Assembly (NCBI RefSeq): GCF_002407245.1
Contig: NZ_CP010681.1
Location: 372,001 to 436,000, forward strand
Direction of reading: 5' to 3'
Source: Phaeobacter piscinae
GTDB taxonomy: Bacteria; Pseudomonadota; Alphaproteobacteria; Rhodobacterales; Rhodobacteraceae
DNA length: 64,000 nucleotides
Made by a program: the position numbers and the translations under genes. A model generated the notes under the pieces. It saw only the letters and a list, made by a program, of their open reading frames with translations. It had not been told where the DNA came from and did no database searches. Shown piece by piece: positions 44,838 to 53,525 of this stretch. The first letter of the stretch is position 1. Each line of letters begins with the position of its first letter.

Positions 44838-45629
44838 TCAGAGATTGTCCTGCTGCGGCATTCCAAGGACGTGAAATCCCCCGTCGACGCGAATGACTTC
44901 ACCGGTGGTGCAGGCTCCGGCGTCAGAGGCGAGGTAGACAGCGGTTCCACCAACGGCTTCCAGCGTTGCATTGTCCCGCATCGGGGCGTTCTGCGCCGTA
45001 TGCTTGAAGGTTTTGCGCGCACCACCGATGGCCGCACCGGCCAGGGTCTTCATCGGGCCGGGGGAAATCGCGTTGACACGAATCCCTTCCGGGCCGAGGT
45101 CATTGGCCAGATAGCGCGTGGCGCTTTCAAGGGCTGCCTTCGCGACGCCCATGACGTTGTAGTTGGGGACGACACGGTTTGACCCCTGATAGGTCAGCGT
45201 CAGCAGAGTACCGCCCGCATCCTTCATCAGCGGATAGGCCCGGCGGGCCACCTCGACAAAGGAATAGGCCGAGATATCCATCGAGTTCTTGAAGTTTTCG
45301 CGGCTGGTATCAAGGAACCGCCCGGTCAGCTCCGCCTTGTCTGAATAGGCAATAGCATGAACGACAAAGTCGATGCTGTCCCAACGTGCAGACAGCTGTT
45401 CGAAGGCTGTGTCAAGTGAGGCATCGTCAGTCACATCGACATCGACCATGAAATCGCTGCCAACGCTCTGCGCCAGCGGCTCAAGACGCTTGCCGAATGC
45501 CTCACCCTGATAGGTAAAGGCCAGGTCCGCTCCGGCCTCAGCCATGGCCTTGGCGATACCCCAAGCGATCGAACGATCGTTGGCGACCCCCATGATCAGG
45601 CCACTCTTGCCCGTCAATACTCCTGACAT
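44838..45629 (-). CDS. fabI: FabI, NADH-dependent enoyl-ACP reductase
   Basis: A 263-residue SDR-type reductase. GVANDRSIAWGIAKAMAEAG is the family's nucleotide-binding start, AIAYSDKAELTGRFLDTS and YNVMGVAKAALES contain the Tyr-x6-Lys catalytic pair, and GPIKT-like GPMKTLAG follows. It performs the last reduction in each fatty acid elongation cycle. It lies six bases after fabB, so fabA-fabB-fabI form one operon. Confidence 0.95.
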   Translation of the reverse strand: MSGVLTGKSGLIMGVANDRSIAWGIAKAMAEAGADLAFTYQGEAFGKRLEPLAQSVGSDFMVDVDVTDDASLDTAFEQLSARWDSIDFVVHAIAYSDKAELTGRFLDTSRENFKNSMDISAYSFVEVARRAYPLMKDAGGTLLTLTYQGSNRVVPNYNVMGVAKAALESATRYLANDLGPEGIRVNAISPGPMKTLAGAAIGGARKTFKHTAQNAPMRDNATLEAVGGTAVYLASDAGACTTGEVIRVDGGFHVLGMPQQDNL

Positions 45630-45635
45630 CCGCCG

Positions 45636-46865
45636 TTATCCTTTGTACTTGCTCAAGACCATTGAGCCATTGGTGCCACCAAAGCCGAAGCTGTTGGTCA
45701 TCACGCTGTCCAGACCGGCGTTTTCCACCAGCTGGGTCGCGACCTCTGCGGGTTCAATACCCTCGGCCAGGGTGTCGACATTGATCGACGGGGTGATGAA
45801 GTCGTTGTCCAGCATCAGAAGGCAGAAAATTGCCTCCAAGGCGCCAGCCGCGCCCTGTGCGTGGCCAGTCATCGATTTGGTGGACGAAATCGGAGGGACA
45901 TTGCCCGCACCGAAGACGCGGCGGGCCGCTTCGACTTCGCCGACGTCGCCAACCGGGGTCGAGGTGCCATGGGCATTGATGTAGTCTACTTTGCGGCCGT
46001 CCGGCAGGGACTGAAGGGCCAGACGCATCGCGCGTTCGCCGCCTTCACCAGAGGGGGCGACCATGTCGTGCCCATCGGAGGTCGCGGCAAAGCCGGTGAC
46101 TTCAGCATAAATTTTGGCGCCGCGGGCCAAGGCGTGATCCAGATCTTCCAGCACAACAATGCCGCCGCCGCCGGAAATCACAAACCCGTCACGATCCTGA
46201 TCGAAGGCGCGCGAGGCTTTTTCGGGCGTGTCGTTATATTTCGACGACATTGCGCCCATCGCGTCGAACAGGCACGAAAGCGTCCAGTCCAGCTCCTCGC
46301 CGCCGCCGGCAAACATCACATCCTGTTTACCCATCATGATCTGCTCGGCTGCGTTGCCGATGCAATGCAGCGAGGTCGAGCAGGCAGACGTGATGGAGTA
46401 GTTGATGCCCTTGATCTTGAAGGCGGTCGCCAGGTTGGCAGAGATCGTGGAAGACATACATTTGGGCACTGCGAACGGCCCGATACGCTTGGTCGCGCCG
46501 GTTTTCAGAACGGTCTGATGGGCGGTCAGCATGGCCGATGTGGAGGGCCCACCTGAGCCTGCAACAAGGCCCGTGCGCTCGTTCACCACCTGATCGTCGG
46601 ACAGGCCGGCATCAGCAATCGCCTGGCTCATTGCGATATGAGCATAGGCCGCGCCCGCGCCCATGAAGCGCAGGGTGCGTTTGTCGACATGGTCCGCCAC
46701 ATTCAGCTTGAGCGTGCCCGCGATCTGGCTGCGAAAGCCATGTTCGGCCATTTCAGGGCTGGCTTCGATGCCAGATTTCCCTGCTTTAAGAGAGGCAAGG
46801 ACCTCTTCGGCATTGTTCCCGATGGACGAGACGATGCCCAGACCGGTGACGACGACACGACGCAT
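45636..46865 (-). CDS. fabB: FabB, 3-oxoacyl-ACP synthase I
   Basis: A 409-residue thiolase-fold condensing enzyme with catalytic cysteine in SACSTSLHCIGNAAEQ, histidines in NAHGTSTPVGD and KSMTGHAQGAAG. Together with FabA it makes the unsaturated fatty acids of the membrane. The start is 47 bases after fabA. The FabB rather than FabF assignment is supported by the fabA linkage. Confidence 0.95.
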   Translation of the reverse strand: MRRVVVTGLGIVSSIGNNAEEVLASLKAGKSGIEASPEMAEHGFRSQIAGTLKLNVADHVDKRTLRFMGAGAAYAHIAMSQAIADAGLSDDQVVNERTGLVAGSGGPSTSAMLTAHQTVLKTGATKRIGPFAVPKCMSSTISANLATAFKIKGINYSITSACSTSLHCIGNAAEQIMMGKQDVMFAGGGEELDWTLSCLFDAMGAMSSKYNDTPEKASRAFDQDRDGFVISGGGGIVVLEDLDHALARGAKIYAEVTGFAATSDGHDMVAPSGEGGERAMRLALQSLPDGRKVDYINAHGTSTPVGDVGEVEAARRVFGAGNVPPISSTKSMTGHAQGAAGALEAIFCLLMLDNDFITPSINVDTLAEGIEPAEVATQLVENAGLDSVMTNSFGFGGTNGSMVLSKYKG

Positions 46866-46912
46866 GCTGCGTACTCCTATGCTGTTTCAGGGGGCCAGAG
46901 GAAAGCTGCGGA

Positions 46913-47422
46913 TCAGCTCTCGGACAGGGCCACCTTCATGTCTTTGACCTGGTAGATGACTTCGCCATCTGCCTCGACGATCCCATCGGCAACACCCATG
47001 GTCAGGCGGCGGGTCTGGATCGCCTTGGTGAAGTCGATCTTGTAAGTCAGCAGCTTGCGATCCGGGCGCACCATACCGGTCAATTTGACCTCACCGACAC
47101 CCAGAGCATAGCCGCGCCCCTGCCAGCCGCGCCAACCGAGATTAAAGCCGGTCAGCTGCCAGAGACCATCAAGACCAAGACAGCCGGGCATGATCGGGTT
47201 GCCGGGGAAATGGCAGTCGAAAAACCATAGCTCAGGGGTGATGTCGAACTCGGCTGTGATGTGACCTTTGCCATGGGCGCCGCCATCTGCGGACACATCG
47301 GTGATGCGATCCATCATCAGCATGGGGGGGGCGGGCAGCTGCGCATTGCCAGGGCCAAACAGCTCGCCTCTGGCGCATTTTAGCAAATCGTCTTTGTCAA
47401 AGCTGCTGGGGTAATCGGCCAT
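46913..47422 (-). CDS. fabA: FabA, 3-hydroxydecanoyl-ACP dehydratase/isomerase
   Basis: A 169-residue hot-dog-fold enzyme with the active-site histidine in [19 protein letters not shown]. It dehydrates 3-hydroxydecanoyl-ACP and isomerises the double bond, the branch point for unsaturated fatty acids. ATG 47422 has AGGAG ten bases upstream; the reading from 47518 is rejected because the extra residues do not belong to the family. It diverges from irr. Confidence 0.95.
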   Translation of the reverse strand: MADYPSSFDKDDLLKCARGELFGPGNAQLPAPPMLMMDRITDVSADGGAHGKGHITAEFDITPELWFFDCHFPGNPIMPGCLGLDGLWQLTGFNLGWRGWQGRGYALGVGEVKLTGMVRPDRKLLTYKIDFTKAIQTRRLTMGVADGIVEADGEVIYQVKDMKVALSES

Positions 47423-47595
47423 GCTGGCGCTTCTCCTGCCTATGTTATCATCGTCTATCTGGCCCCCTGTAGCACCCGTTTCGACTCTCCTGCAAGGGTT
47501 CCGGGCGCAGCGGGACAACCGGCATCCCGCCTGTGGCCTTCAGGTTTTTCAACTGTAACAGTCTAGGAGGAGGTACAGACGCCGCGCAAATTGAA

Positions 47596-47625
47596 TTGAA
47601 TACAGTGACCCATTCGGCCTATAAA
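47596..47625 (+). promoter_or_regulatory. candidate promoter of the irr gene
   Basis: TTGAAT (47596-47601) and TATAAA (47620-47625) are separated by 18 bases, with the ATG 33 bases downstream. This fits a housekeeping sigma promoter in the 235-base fabA/irr gap. No ICE-type or Fur-box palindrome was recognised. Confidence 0.5.
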
Positions 47626-47657
47626 TACGTCCAGCAACGCTATGCAGGACCTGCTTT

Positions 47658-48074
47658 ATGACGCCAACACCCGCAGATATCGCTACCAACTGGCTGGAAA
47701 CAGCCGGATTGCGCCCGACTCGTCAGCGGGTGGCGCTGGCAGAATTGCTCGTGGGCGATGGCAAACACCGCCATGTCACCGCTGAAAGCCTGTTTGACGC
47801 AGCCAAAGATAAAGGGGCCGCTGTGTCCCTTGCCACCGTCTACAATACGCTTCGCGCGTTTTGCGATGCGGGTGTGTTGCAGGAAATCACTGTGGATGGC
47901 TCCAAAAGCTATTTTGACACCAACACCCATGACCATCCTCACTTTTATTGGGAGGACGAGGGGCGTCTGTCAGATGCGCCATCCGACCAGTTGGTGATCA
48001 AGAGCCTCCCGGCGGCACCGCAAGGCGTCGAGATTGCCTCTGTGGATGTTGTGATCCGCCTGCGCAAAATCTGA
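47658..48074 (+). CDS. irr: Irr-type Fur family iron response regulator
   Basis: A 138-residue Fur-family protein with the winged helix RPTRQRVALAELLVG and LATVYNTLRAFCDAGVLQ, and the Irr-like metal/heme segment THDHPHFYWEDEGRL. Irr represses or activates iron and heme genes and is degraded or inactivated by heme in alphaproteobacteria. The N-terminal heme regulatory Cys-Pro motif of Bradyrhizobium Irr is absent. Divergence from fabA is typical of Rhodobacteraceae. The stop is six bases from a convergent LysR gene. Confidence 0.87.
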   Translation: MTPTPADIATNWLETAGLRPTRQRVALAELLVGDGKHRHVTAESLFDAAKDKGAAVSLATVYNTLRAFCDAGVLQEITVDGSKSYFDTNTHDHPHFYWEDEGRLSDAPSDQLVIKSLPAAPQGVEIASVDVVIRLRKI

Positions 48075-48080
48075 AGATCT

Positions 48081-48989
48081 TCACTGATCCGGTGAACCGG
48101 CCGTTACCACGTCTGCCAAAATGCCTTGTGCGCGCTGGATCACGCTGCCGAGCGCAGCGCGGCTGTGGCTGATCAGCACAAGAGGTTCCTCCGCAGACGC
48201 GTCACTGATCGGAACCGAGACCAATCCGGGCCCGCCGTAGGAATTTGTGCCGGGTGGTCTGCTGTAGGTGATGCCAATGCCCTCGCCGTGGGCGGCCAAG
48301 CTGCACAACAGCTCAACCGATGCGGCGCGGTGGGCGATACGGGGCAAGGTGCCGATAGATTTGAACAGCCCAAGCATATGGCGCACGGAGTGCCCCTCTT
48401 CTGATAGAATCAGCGGTTGCTCAGCTAGATCTGCCAGCGCCAAGTGATCCCGCCCTGCCAGCGGATGGCAGTGCGGCAGTAGTGCAACGGGCGACCGGCG
48501 TAACAGCTCCTGACGCATAAAACTGGCATCCACGCCAAGGTCGTAGCTGACGGCCAAGTCAATATCCCCAGCGATCATCGCGGCGATCAGTGGTTCAAAA
48601 TGGTCGACCTTGTAACGGATCGCGACACCCGGGAGGGCGGTGCGAAGACGCTTAAGAGCGGGAGCGAGCAGAAAGGGCGCGAGGTCAGTAAACCAGCCAA
48701 CCGTCAGCTGCTGGCCGGTCGCATCCTCGCTGCCTTGGCGTTCCAACCGTGCAGCCTGCTCCAGCAACGCTTGCGCACGTGCTGCGAAACTGCGTCCCTG
48801 CGGTGTGAGAACCACCGCGGCGCCACGACGGCGCAGAAACAGGGTCTCCCCCAACTGCGCCTCAATCCGCGCGAGGGCGGTGGACAGCGCAGGCTGGCTG
48901 ACATGCACCGCCGCCGCTGCGGCGGAGAGGCTGCCGTGCTGCGCAATAGCGCAGACGTATTCGTAGTGGCGCAGGGTTAAATATAACAT
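48081..48989 (-). CDS. LysR family transcriptional regulator
   Basis: A 302-residue LTTR. The N-terminal helix-turn-helix reads GSLSAAAAAVHVSQPALSTA, followed by ARIEAQLGETLFLRRR; the C-terminal effector domain begins near LTVGWFTDLAPFLLAPALKR. It diverges from the PhyH-type dioxygenase gene across an AT-rich gap, so that gene is its likely target. The effector is unknown. Confidence 0.92.
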   Translation of the reverse strand: MLYLTLRHYEYVCAIAQHGSLSAAAAAVHVSQPALSTALARIEAQLGETLFLRRRGAAVVLTPQGRSFAARAQALLEQAARLERQGSEDATGQQLTVGWFTDLAPFLLAPALKRLRTALPGVAIRYKVDHFEPLIAAMIAGDIDLAVSYDLGVDASFMRQELLRRSPVALLPHCHPLAGRDHLALADLAEQPLILSEEGHSVRHMLGLFKSIGTLPRIAHRAASVELLCSLAAHGEGIGITYSRPPGTNSYGGPGLVSVPISDASAEEPLVLISHSRAALGSVIQRAQGILADVVTAGSPDQ

Positions 48990-49113
48990 CAGATTATTTT
49001 TTGCATATTAAGATATTATTTGAGCATGCTCAGCCTCTGTGTGCAAGATCGGGGGCAAGCGGGCCAAAGCGCCCGCCGTCGCAGCCCAGATTTTGATCCC
49101 AAGGACAATCCCC
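48990..49113. promoter_or_regulatory. AT-rich LysR/dioxygenase divergent control region
   Basis: Bases 48985-49030 are strikingly AT-rich for this genome and include ATATTAAGATAT and a GCAT ... ATGC pair flanking it (about 49002-49028), compatible with LysR T-N11-A type sites and overlapping promoters. Exact boxes cannot be fixed by eye. Confidence 0.4.
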
Positions 49114-49911
49114 ATGCCTCATCCCCTCATCACTCAGGATCATATCGATCAGTTCCAACGCGACGGCGTGGTGCTGATACGCGGGCTTTTCGCGGATCAG
49201 GTGGAGCTGCTCCGTGACGGCGTGGAGGCCAATATGGCTGAGCCGGGCCCCTATGCCTCTAACAACGAAAAGAAGGGCCAGACAGGGCGCTTCTTTGACG
49301 ACTATTGCAACTGGACCCGAATCCCGCAGTTTGAGGAGGCGATCAAACACTCACCCGTCGCCGATATTGCAGCAGATCTGATGCAGTCCAAACGCGTTCA
49401 GATGTTTCATGATCATGTTCTGGTGAAGGAACCGGGCACCTCCATGGCGACACCCTGGCATCAGGATGGTCCCTACTATTTTGTTGAAGGCCGGCAGACC
49501 ATAAGCTTCTGGTCGCCGCTTGACCCGGTCACGGATGCATCACTGCGCTGTGTCGCGGGCTCTCACCGGTGGGAGAAAGAGGTCCTGCCGACACGGTGGG
49601 TGTCTGAAGAAGGGTTCTTTGCCGATGAGGGGCAATACATGTCGGTTCCGGATCCAGATGCTGAGGGCATGACAGTCAAAGAATGGGAGATGCAGCCGGG
49701 TGATGCGGTCGCATTCAATTATCGCACCCTGCATGGAGCACGCGCCAATACCAGCCGCTCCCGTCGTCGTGCCTTTTCGCTGCGTCTTGTGGGAGATGAT
49801 GCGCGCTACATCGAACGCCCTGGACCCACGTCGCCGCCATATCCCGGCCATGAGATGACGCCGGGTCAGATTCTGCGCGAGGATTGGTTCCCGGTTCTGT
49901 TGCAGCGCTGA
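49114..49911 (+). CDS. phytanoyl-CoA dioxygenase (PhyH) family protein
   Basis: A 265-residue Fe(II)/2-oxoglutarate oxygenase. The iron ligands are in TPWHQDGPYYFVEG (HxD) and FNYRTLHGARANTS (distal His), with the 2-oxoglutarate arginine likely in SRSRRRAFSLRL. The substrate is unknown; PhyH proteins hydroxylate CoA esters, betaines and small metabolites. The start ATG 49114 follows AAGGACA. Control by the divergent LysR protein is likely. Confidence 0.88.
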   Translation: MPHPLITQDHIDQFQRDGVVLIRGLFADQVELLRDGVEANMAEPGPYASNNEKKGQTGRFFDDYCNWTRIPQFEEAIKHSPVADIAADLMQSKRVQMFHDHVLVKEPGTSMATPWHQDGPYYFVEGRQTISFWSPLDPVTDASLRCVAGSHRWEKEVLPTRWVSEEGFFADEGQYMSVPDPDAEGMTVKEWEMQPGDAVAFNYRTLHGARANTSRSRRRAFSLRLVGDDARYIERPGPTSPPYPGHEMTPGQILREDWFPVLLQR

Positions 49912-49921
49912 TGGATATCTG

Positions 49922-49949
49922 GGTCTGGGCTGATGTGCCGGCTCAGACC
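49922..49949. terminator. hairpin between convergent genes
   Basis: GGTCTGGGC (49922-49930) and GCTCAGACC (49941-49949) pair with one mismatch around a ten-base loop, just between the dioxygenase stop and the stop of the minus-strand gene. No T-run; possibly a weak bidirectional terminator. Confidence 0.35.
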
Positions 49950-49950
49950 T

Positions 49951-50820
49951 TCAGAACCACTGCCCCGGTTCCATCAGCCCCAGATCAAGAAGCTGGCGCG
50001 AGTGCCAGTCAAACGGAGCAGAATTGTGCCAGCGAAAGTTATCAATCTCAAAGGAGGACCCGGGATTGCGCTTCAGCGCCTTTGCTGTCCGAAACGAGCA
50101 GATGGCCGCCGTCAGATTGTGATGCCAGGGGCAGGCGTAGGTGTTGTACTCCGGCTCGCTAAAGCGGTGATCGTCGAACAGGTGCAGATCAGGTTTGGCG
50201 CGAAATAGCGAAATCCGGTCGATCTTGCGACTGGCGGCCGGAATGTGTTCCTCATACCGCCAGCGCACGCCGCCGTAGAAATCCAGCTGACGGTCCAGCG
50301 GGTGACCCGTCTGCGGATCGTTGCGCGATTGGGCGTAATAGCCGGATTTGTCCAGATGCGCGGTGTCAAGCGAAACCCCATTCGGCGCCGCCGCAAGATC
50401 CCCGGCATAGAGATCGATGACATAGCTCAGCATTGCGTCACGGCGTTCTTCAGCATGAAAGCCCAGCAGTTCCACAACGTTCCGGCTCTCGCAGAAGGGA
50501 TAGAACAGGTATTCGGCGTTGTAGCAGTAGTAGAGCCAACATCCGGGTGCGGCCGCCGCTATGACTTTGTTTATCGCATCGAACACGGCATCCCGCCTGC
50601 TGCAATCATACGGCACACGCTCGATACGTGTTTCCAGATCATAGGGGATATCAAAGGCATCGGGCATAAACACCACGACCGTCGCGAAGCCTAGATCAAG
50701 GTGGTGGCGCAGGGTTGTTGCGATCTCAACCTTGTCTTCGACAAAGATCAGGGCGACAGGCCCTTTTGTCAGGGCCGTTTTGGCATGTTCGAGAAATCCC
50801 TCGAGTGATGAATGCATCAT
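49951..50820 (-). CDS. unassigned protein, GT-A glycosyltransferase-like (GT2/GT92-type)
   Basis: About 289 residues, not firmly recognised. The start KGPVALIFVEDKVEIATTLR and DLGFATVVVFMPD resembles the first strand-helix-strand of GT2/GT92 proteins. GCWLYYCYNAEYLFYPF occupies the place of their DxD region but without the acidic pair. QLDFYGGVRWRYEEHIP, KIDRISLFR and CPWHHNLTAAICSF are reminiscent of GT92. No signal peptide. Start at ATG 50820 (a second ATG follows directly) is a judgement. It diverges from miaB. If a glycosyltransferase, its metal site is unusual. Confidence 0.5.
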   Translation of the reverse strand: MMHSSLEGFLEHAKTALTKGPVALIFVEDKVEIATTLRHHLDLGFATVVVFMPDAFDIPYDLETRIERVPYDCSRRDAVFDAINKVIAAAAPGCWLYYCYNAEYLFYPFCESRNVVELLGFHAEERRDAMLSYVIDLYAGDLAAAPNGVSLDTAHLDKSGYYAQSRNDPQTGHPLDRQLDFYGGVRWRYEEHIPAASRKIDRISLFRAKPDLHLFDDHRFSEPEYNTYACPWHHNLTAAICSFRTAKALKRNPGSSFEIDNFRWHNSAPFDWHSRQLLDLGLMEPGQWF

Positions 50821-50963
50821 ATCCGATTGCCTACTGCTCTCTGCCGACGCCCTTATCTGGCGGTTGCTGCTAAAATCGGGTAATCGGGGCGGCATTGCAA
50901 GCAGAGCCGTTTCCGGCTATGCCACGCCGCTGTTGCGACCCCTCCGCTGAAAAGGTTGTCCCC

Positions 50964-52289
50964 ATGAGCGCCCCGAAGAAGCTGTTTATCAAGACCTATG
51001 GCTGTCAGATGAATGTCTATGACAGTGAACGCATGGCCGAGGCGCTGGGCGGCGAAGGCTATGTTGAAACCAAATCGCCTGATGATGCGGATATGATCCT
51101 GCTGAACACCTGCCACATCCGGGAGAAGGCCGCGGAAAAAGTCTATTCCGAACTGGGCCGCTTCAAGGGGCTGAAGGCGGAGAAACCGGATCTGAAGATC
51201 GGCGTCGCAGGCTGCGTTGCGCAGGCCGAGGGACAGGAAATCATGCGTCGTCAGCCGCTGGTTGATCTGGTGGTTGGCCCCCAAAGCTATCACCGCCTGC
51301 CAGAAATGGAAGCCAAGGCGCGGACCGGCGAAAAGGTGCTGGACACCGATTTCCCTGAGGAAGACAAATTCGAGAAGTTGAAGAACCGCCCCAAGGCCAA
51401 GCGCGGGCCGACCGCGTTTCTGACGGTGCAAGAAGGCTGCGACAAATTCTGCGCCTTCTGCGTGGTGCCCTACACCCGTGGTGCCGAGGTCTCGCGCCCG
51501 GCAGATCGTATCCTGCGAGAGGCGCAGGATCTGGTCGAACGCGGCGTGCGAGAGATCACCCTGTTGGGCCAGAACGTGAATGCCTACCATGGCGCCGGCC
51601 CCAACGGGGATATGACGCTGGCACAGCTGATCTGGGAGCTGGACAAGGTCGATGGGTTGGAGCGCATCCGCTTCACCACATCGCACCCCAATGATATGCA
51701 GGACGACCTGATCGAGGCGCATGGCACCTGTGCCAAACTGATGCCCTATCTGCACCTGCCGGTGCAGGCGGGGTCCGACAAGATCCTGAAGCGCATGAAC
51801 CGTGCGCATACCGCCGAAAGCTATCTGCGGCTGATCGAGCGCATCCGCGCCGCGCGTCCTGATATCCTGATCTCCGGCGATTTCATCGTCGGCTTCCCGG
51901 AAGAGACCGAAGAGGATTTTCAGGCGACTTTGGATCTGGTGGAGGAGGTCAAATATGGCACCGCCTATTCCTTTAAATACTCCACCCGCCCCGGCACCCC
52001 GGCAGCAGAGCGCGCGCAGGTCGACCCCGCGGCCGCTGACGACCGGCTTCAGCGACTGCAGGCTCTGCTGACGAAACAGCAGCGTGAGGTTCAGGACAGC
52101 ATGGTAGGCCGTGACGTCACCGTGTTGTTTGAGAAGGCAGGGCGTTTCCCGGGTCAGATGGTCGGGAAATCCGACTATCTGCATGCGGTCCATGTCGCGG
52201 ATTGTGACCGGGCCATCGGGGATCTCGCCCGGGTGCGGATCCTGTCCTCCGGGGCCAACTCGCTGGCGGGTGCGCTGATCGAAAAGTAA
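50964..52289 (+). CDS. miaB: MiaB, tRNA-2-methylthio-N6-dimethylallyladenosine synthase
   Basis: A 441-residue radical-SAM methylthiotransferase. The N-terminal UPF0004 domain has cysteines in [35 protein letters not shown] and GCVAQAEG for the auxiliary cluster; the SAM cluster motif is [15 protein letters not shown]; a TRAM domain ends the protein. It adds the ms2 group at A37 of tRNAs reading U-starting codons. ATG 50964 begins the conserved region; the frame upstream to 50895 is non-coding. A 565-codon frame on the other strand is a shadow. Confidence 0.96.
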   Translation: MSAPKKLFIKTYGCQMNVYDSERMAEALGGEGYVETKSPDDADMILLNTCHIREKAAEKVYSELGRFKGLKAEKPDLKIGVAGCVAQAEGQEIMRRQPLVDLVVGPQSYHRLPEMEAKARTGEKVLDTDFPEEDKFEKLKNRPKAKRGPTAFLTVQEGCDKFCAFCVVPYTRGAEVSRPADRILREAQDLVERGVREITLLGQNVNAYHGAGPNGDMTLAQLIWELDKVDGLERIRFTTSHPNDMQDDLIEAHGTCAKLMPYLHLPVQAGSDKILKRMNRAHTAESYLRLIERIRAARPDILISGDFIVGFPEETEEDFQATLDLVEEVKYGTAYSFKYSTRPGTPAAERAQVDPAAADDRLQRLQALLTKQQREVQDSMVGRDVTVLFEKAGRFPGQMVGKSDYLHAVHVADCDRAIGDLARVRILSSGANSLAGALIEK

Positions 52290-52491
52290 CTGGCGGTGTG
52301 GTAACGGCTGGTACCGCGTCGACCGCGCCATGGTCTCAATCCTGCTACGGTGGCGTGAAACTTCTGATTTCCTTAAGCAAATGATTGCAATTTGCGTCCT
52401 ATACCTGCGAATATTGCGGGACTGATCCGCAAGTGGCTCTTGCCGCATGCTTGGGGTGCGCCTGCGAACGACTGGTGAAGGGAATTTGGGT

Positions 52492-53064
52492 GTGTTGAAA
52501 TCACTGACGAAACAGCTGGGCGGGGTTCTTTCTGCTGCTGCCGCGACCATTTGCCTGAGCGCTGGTGCGTTGATGGCGCAGGATGCAGGCGTCGGCGTTG
52601 TGATCGGCCAGAGCTATGTGCCTACCATCTGGGTGGACCCCGACGGTTGTGAGCACTGGGTGATGGATGATGGCGCCGAAGGGTTTATGACTCCGCATGT
52701 TACCCGCGACGGAAAACCGGTTTGCCGCCGGGGCAATATCTGCGGCGTGATGCCCAGCGATCAGTTCTTTGCCACCAACAGGCATCACATCAGCGCCGCA
52801 GGGCAACAGCGCCTGCGAGAGTTTTTTCAATCCGCGAATGCGGGTTCGTTCATCATTACCGGCCATACCGACAGTCGTGCATCGGATGAGTACAATATGC
52901 GCCTGTCTCAGCGCCGGGCAAATGCGGTTGCTAAGGTCGGCCAATCGGCCGGCGCGCGCATCCTTGAGGCGCGCGGCTACGGCGAACGCGATCCGCGCGT
53001 ACCCAATGATTCTGCCGCCAATATGGCGCAGAACCGCCGCGTTGAAATCATCTGCCTGCGCTGA
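52492..53064 (+). CDS. OmpA-family envelope protein with N-terminal Cys/Trp motif
   Basis: About 190 residues from GTG 52492 (GAAGGGA eight bases upstream; a TTG follows directly). A signal peptide ends near AGALMAQDAG. Next comes a short module, IWVDPDGCEHWVMDDGAEG followed by DGKPVC, and then an OmpA C-terminal peptidoglycan-binding domain (ITGHTDSRASDEYNMRLSQR, RRVEIICLR). It should sit in the periplasm, anchored to peptidoglycan. The short module is repeated in the next gene's lipoprotein, 11 bases downstream. Confidence 0.85.
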   Translation: MLKSLTKQLGGVLSAAAATICLSAGALMAQDAGVGVVIGQSYVPTIWVDPDGCEHWVMDDGAEGFMTPHVTRDGKPVCRRGNICGVMPSDQFFATNRHHISAAGQQRLREFFQSANAGSFIITGHTDSRASDEYNMRLSQRRANAVAKVGQSAGARILEARGYGERDPRVPNDSAANMAQNRRVEIICLR

Positions 53065-53075
53065 GGAGCACGTCT

Positions 53076-53372
53076 ATGTCATTCATTAAAGCAGCGTTGC
53101 TGGCATCGGTGGCGATTGGTCTCGCGGCCTGTGACGAAAAGGTCGACAAGACCGTGGATCGCGGTTTCGACAGCAAGGATCTCTCTCAGTTAAAGGCTGG
53201 GATTTGGGTGGATCCTACCGGCTGTGATCACTGGATCATCGACGACGGTGTGGAAGGCTATCTGTCGCAACGTCTGGCGCCGGATGGGCGTCCGGTGTGT
53301 TCTGGCGTTGCACCACCAAATACTGCAGTTGGTCCGTTCAAATCAGGCTCCAGCGTTGAGGATCCGATCTGA
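53076..53372 (+). CDS. small lipoprotein sharing the Cys/Trp motif of its neighbour
   Basis: A 98-residue lipoprotein: the lipobox IGLAAC places the lipidated cysteine at about residue 19. The mature part is almost entirely the motif GIWVDPTGCDHWIIDDGVEG ... DGRPVC, matching the OmpA-family protein just upstream at most positions. SD GAGGAG precedes ATG 53076. It is expected at the outer membrane, perhaps pairing with its neighbour. No database family is recognised by me. Confidence 0.8.
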   Translation: MSFIKAALLASVAIGLAACDEKVDKTVDRGFDSKDLSQLKAGIWVDPTGCDHWIIDDGVEGYLSQRLAPDGRPVCSGVAPPNTAVGPFKSGSSVEDPI

Positions 53373-53406
53373 TCGGATCAGCCCGGATGTTCAAAACCCA
53401 AGCTGC

Positions 53407-53437
53407 TGGCCGCCCTCTCGGGGCGGCCATTTTGTTT
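53407..53437 (+). terminator. intrinsic terminator after the lipoprotein gene
   Basis: TGGCCGCCC (53407-53415) pairs perfectly with GGGCGGCCA (53421-53429) around TCTCG, followed by TTTTGTTT. It separates the OmpA/lipoprotein pair from phoH. Confidence 0.88.
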
Positions 53438-53525
53438 CAATCGCGTGAAATTGCGGATGCGCAGCTTGCGCCGGGGCGAGTCGAGGGGCACACTGAGAGA
53501 ACACCGTCAAAGACAGGAGACCGGA

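Noticed and set aside
50853..52550. 565-codon open frame on the minus strand
   Set aside because: Fully antisense to miaB, whose radical SAM and TRAM motifs are unmistakable.
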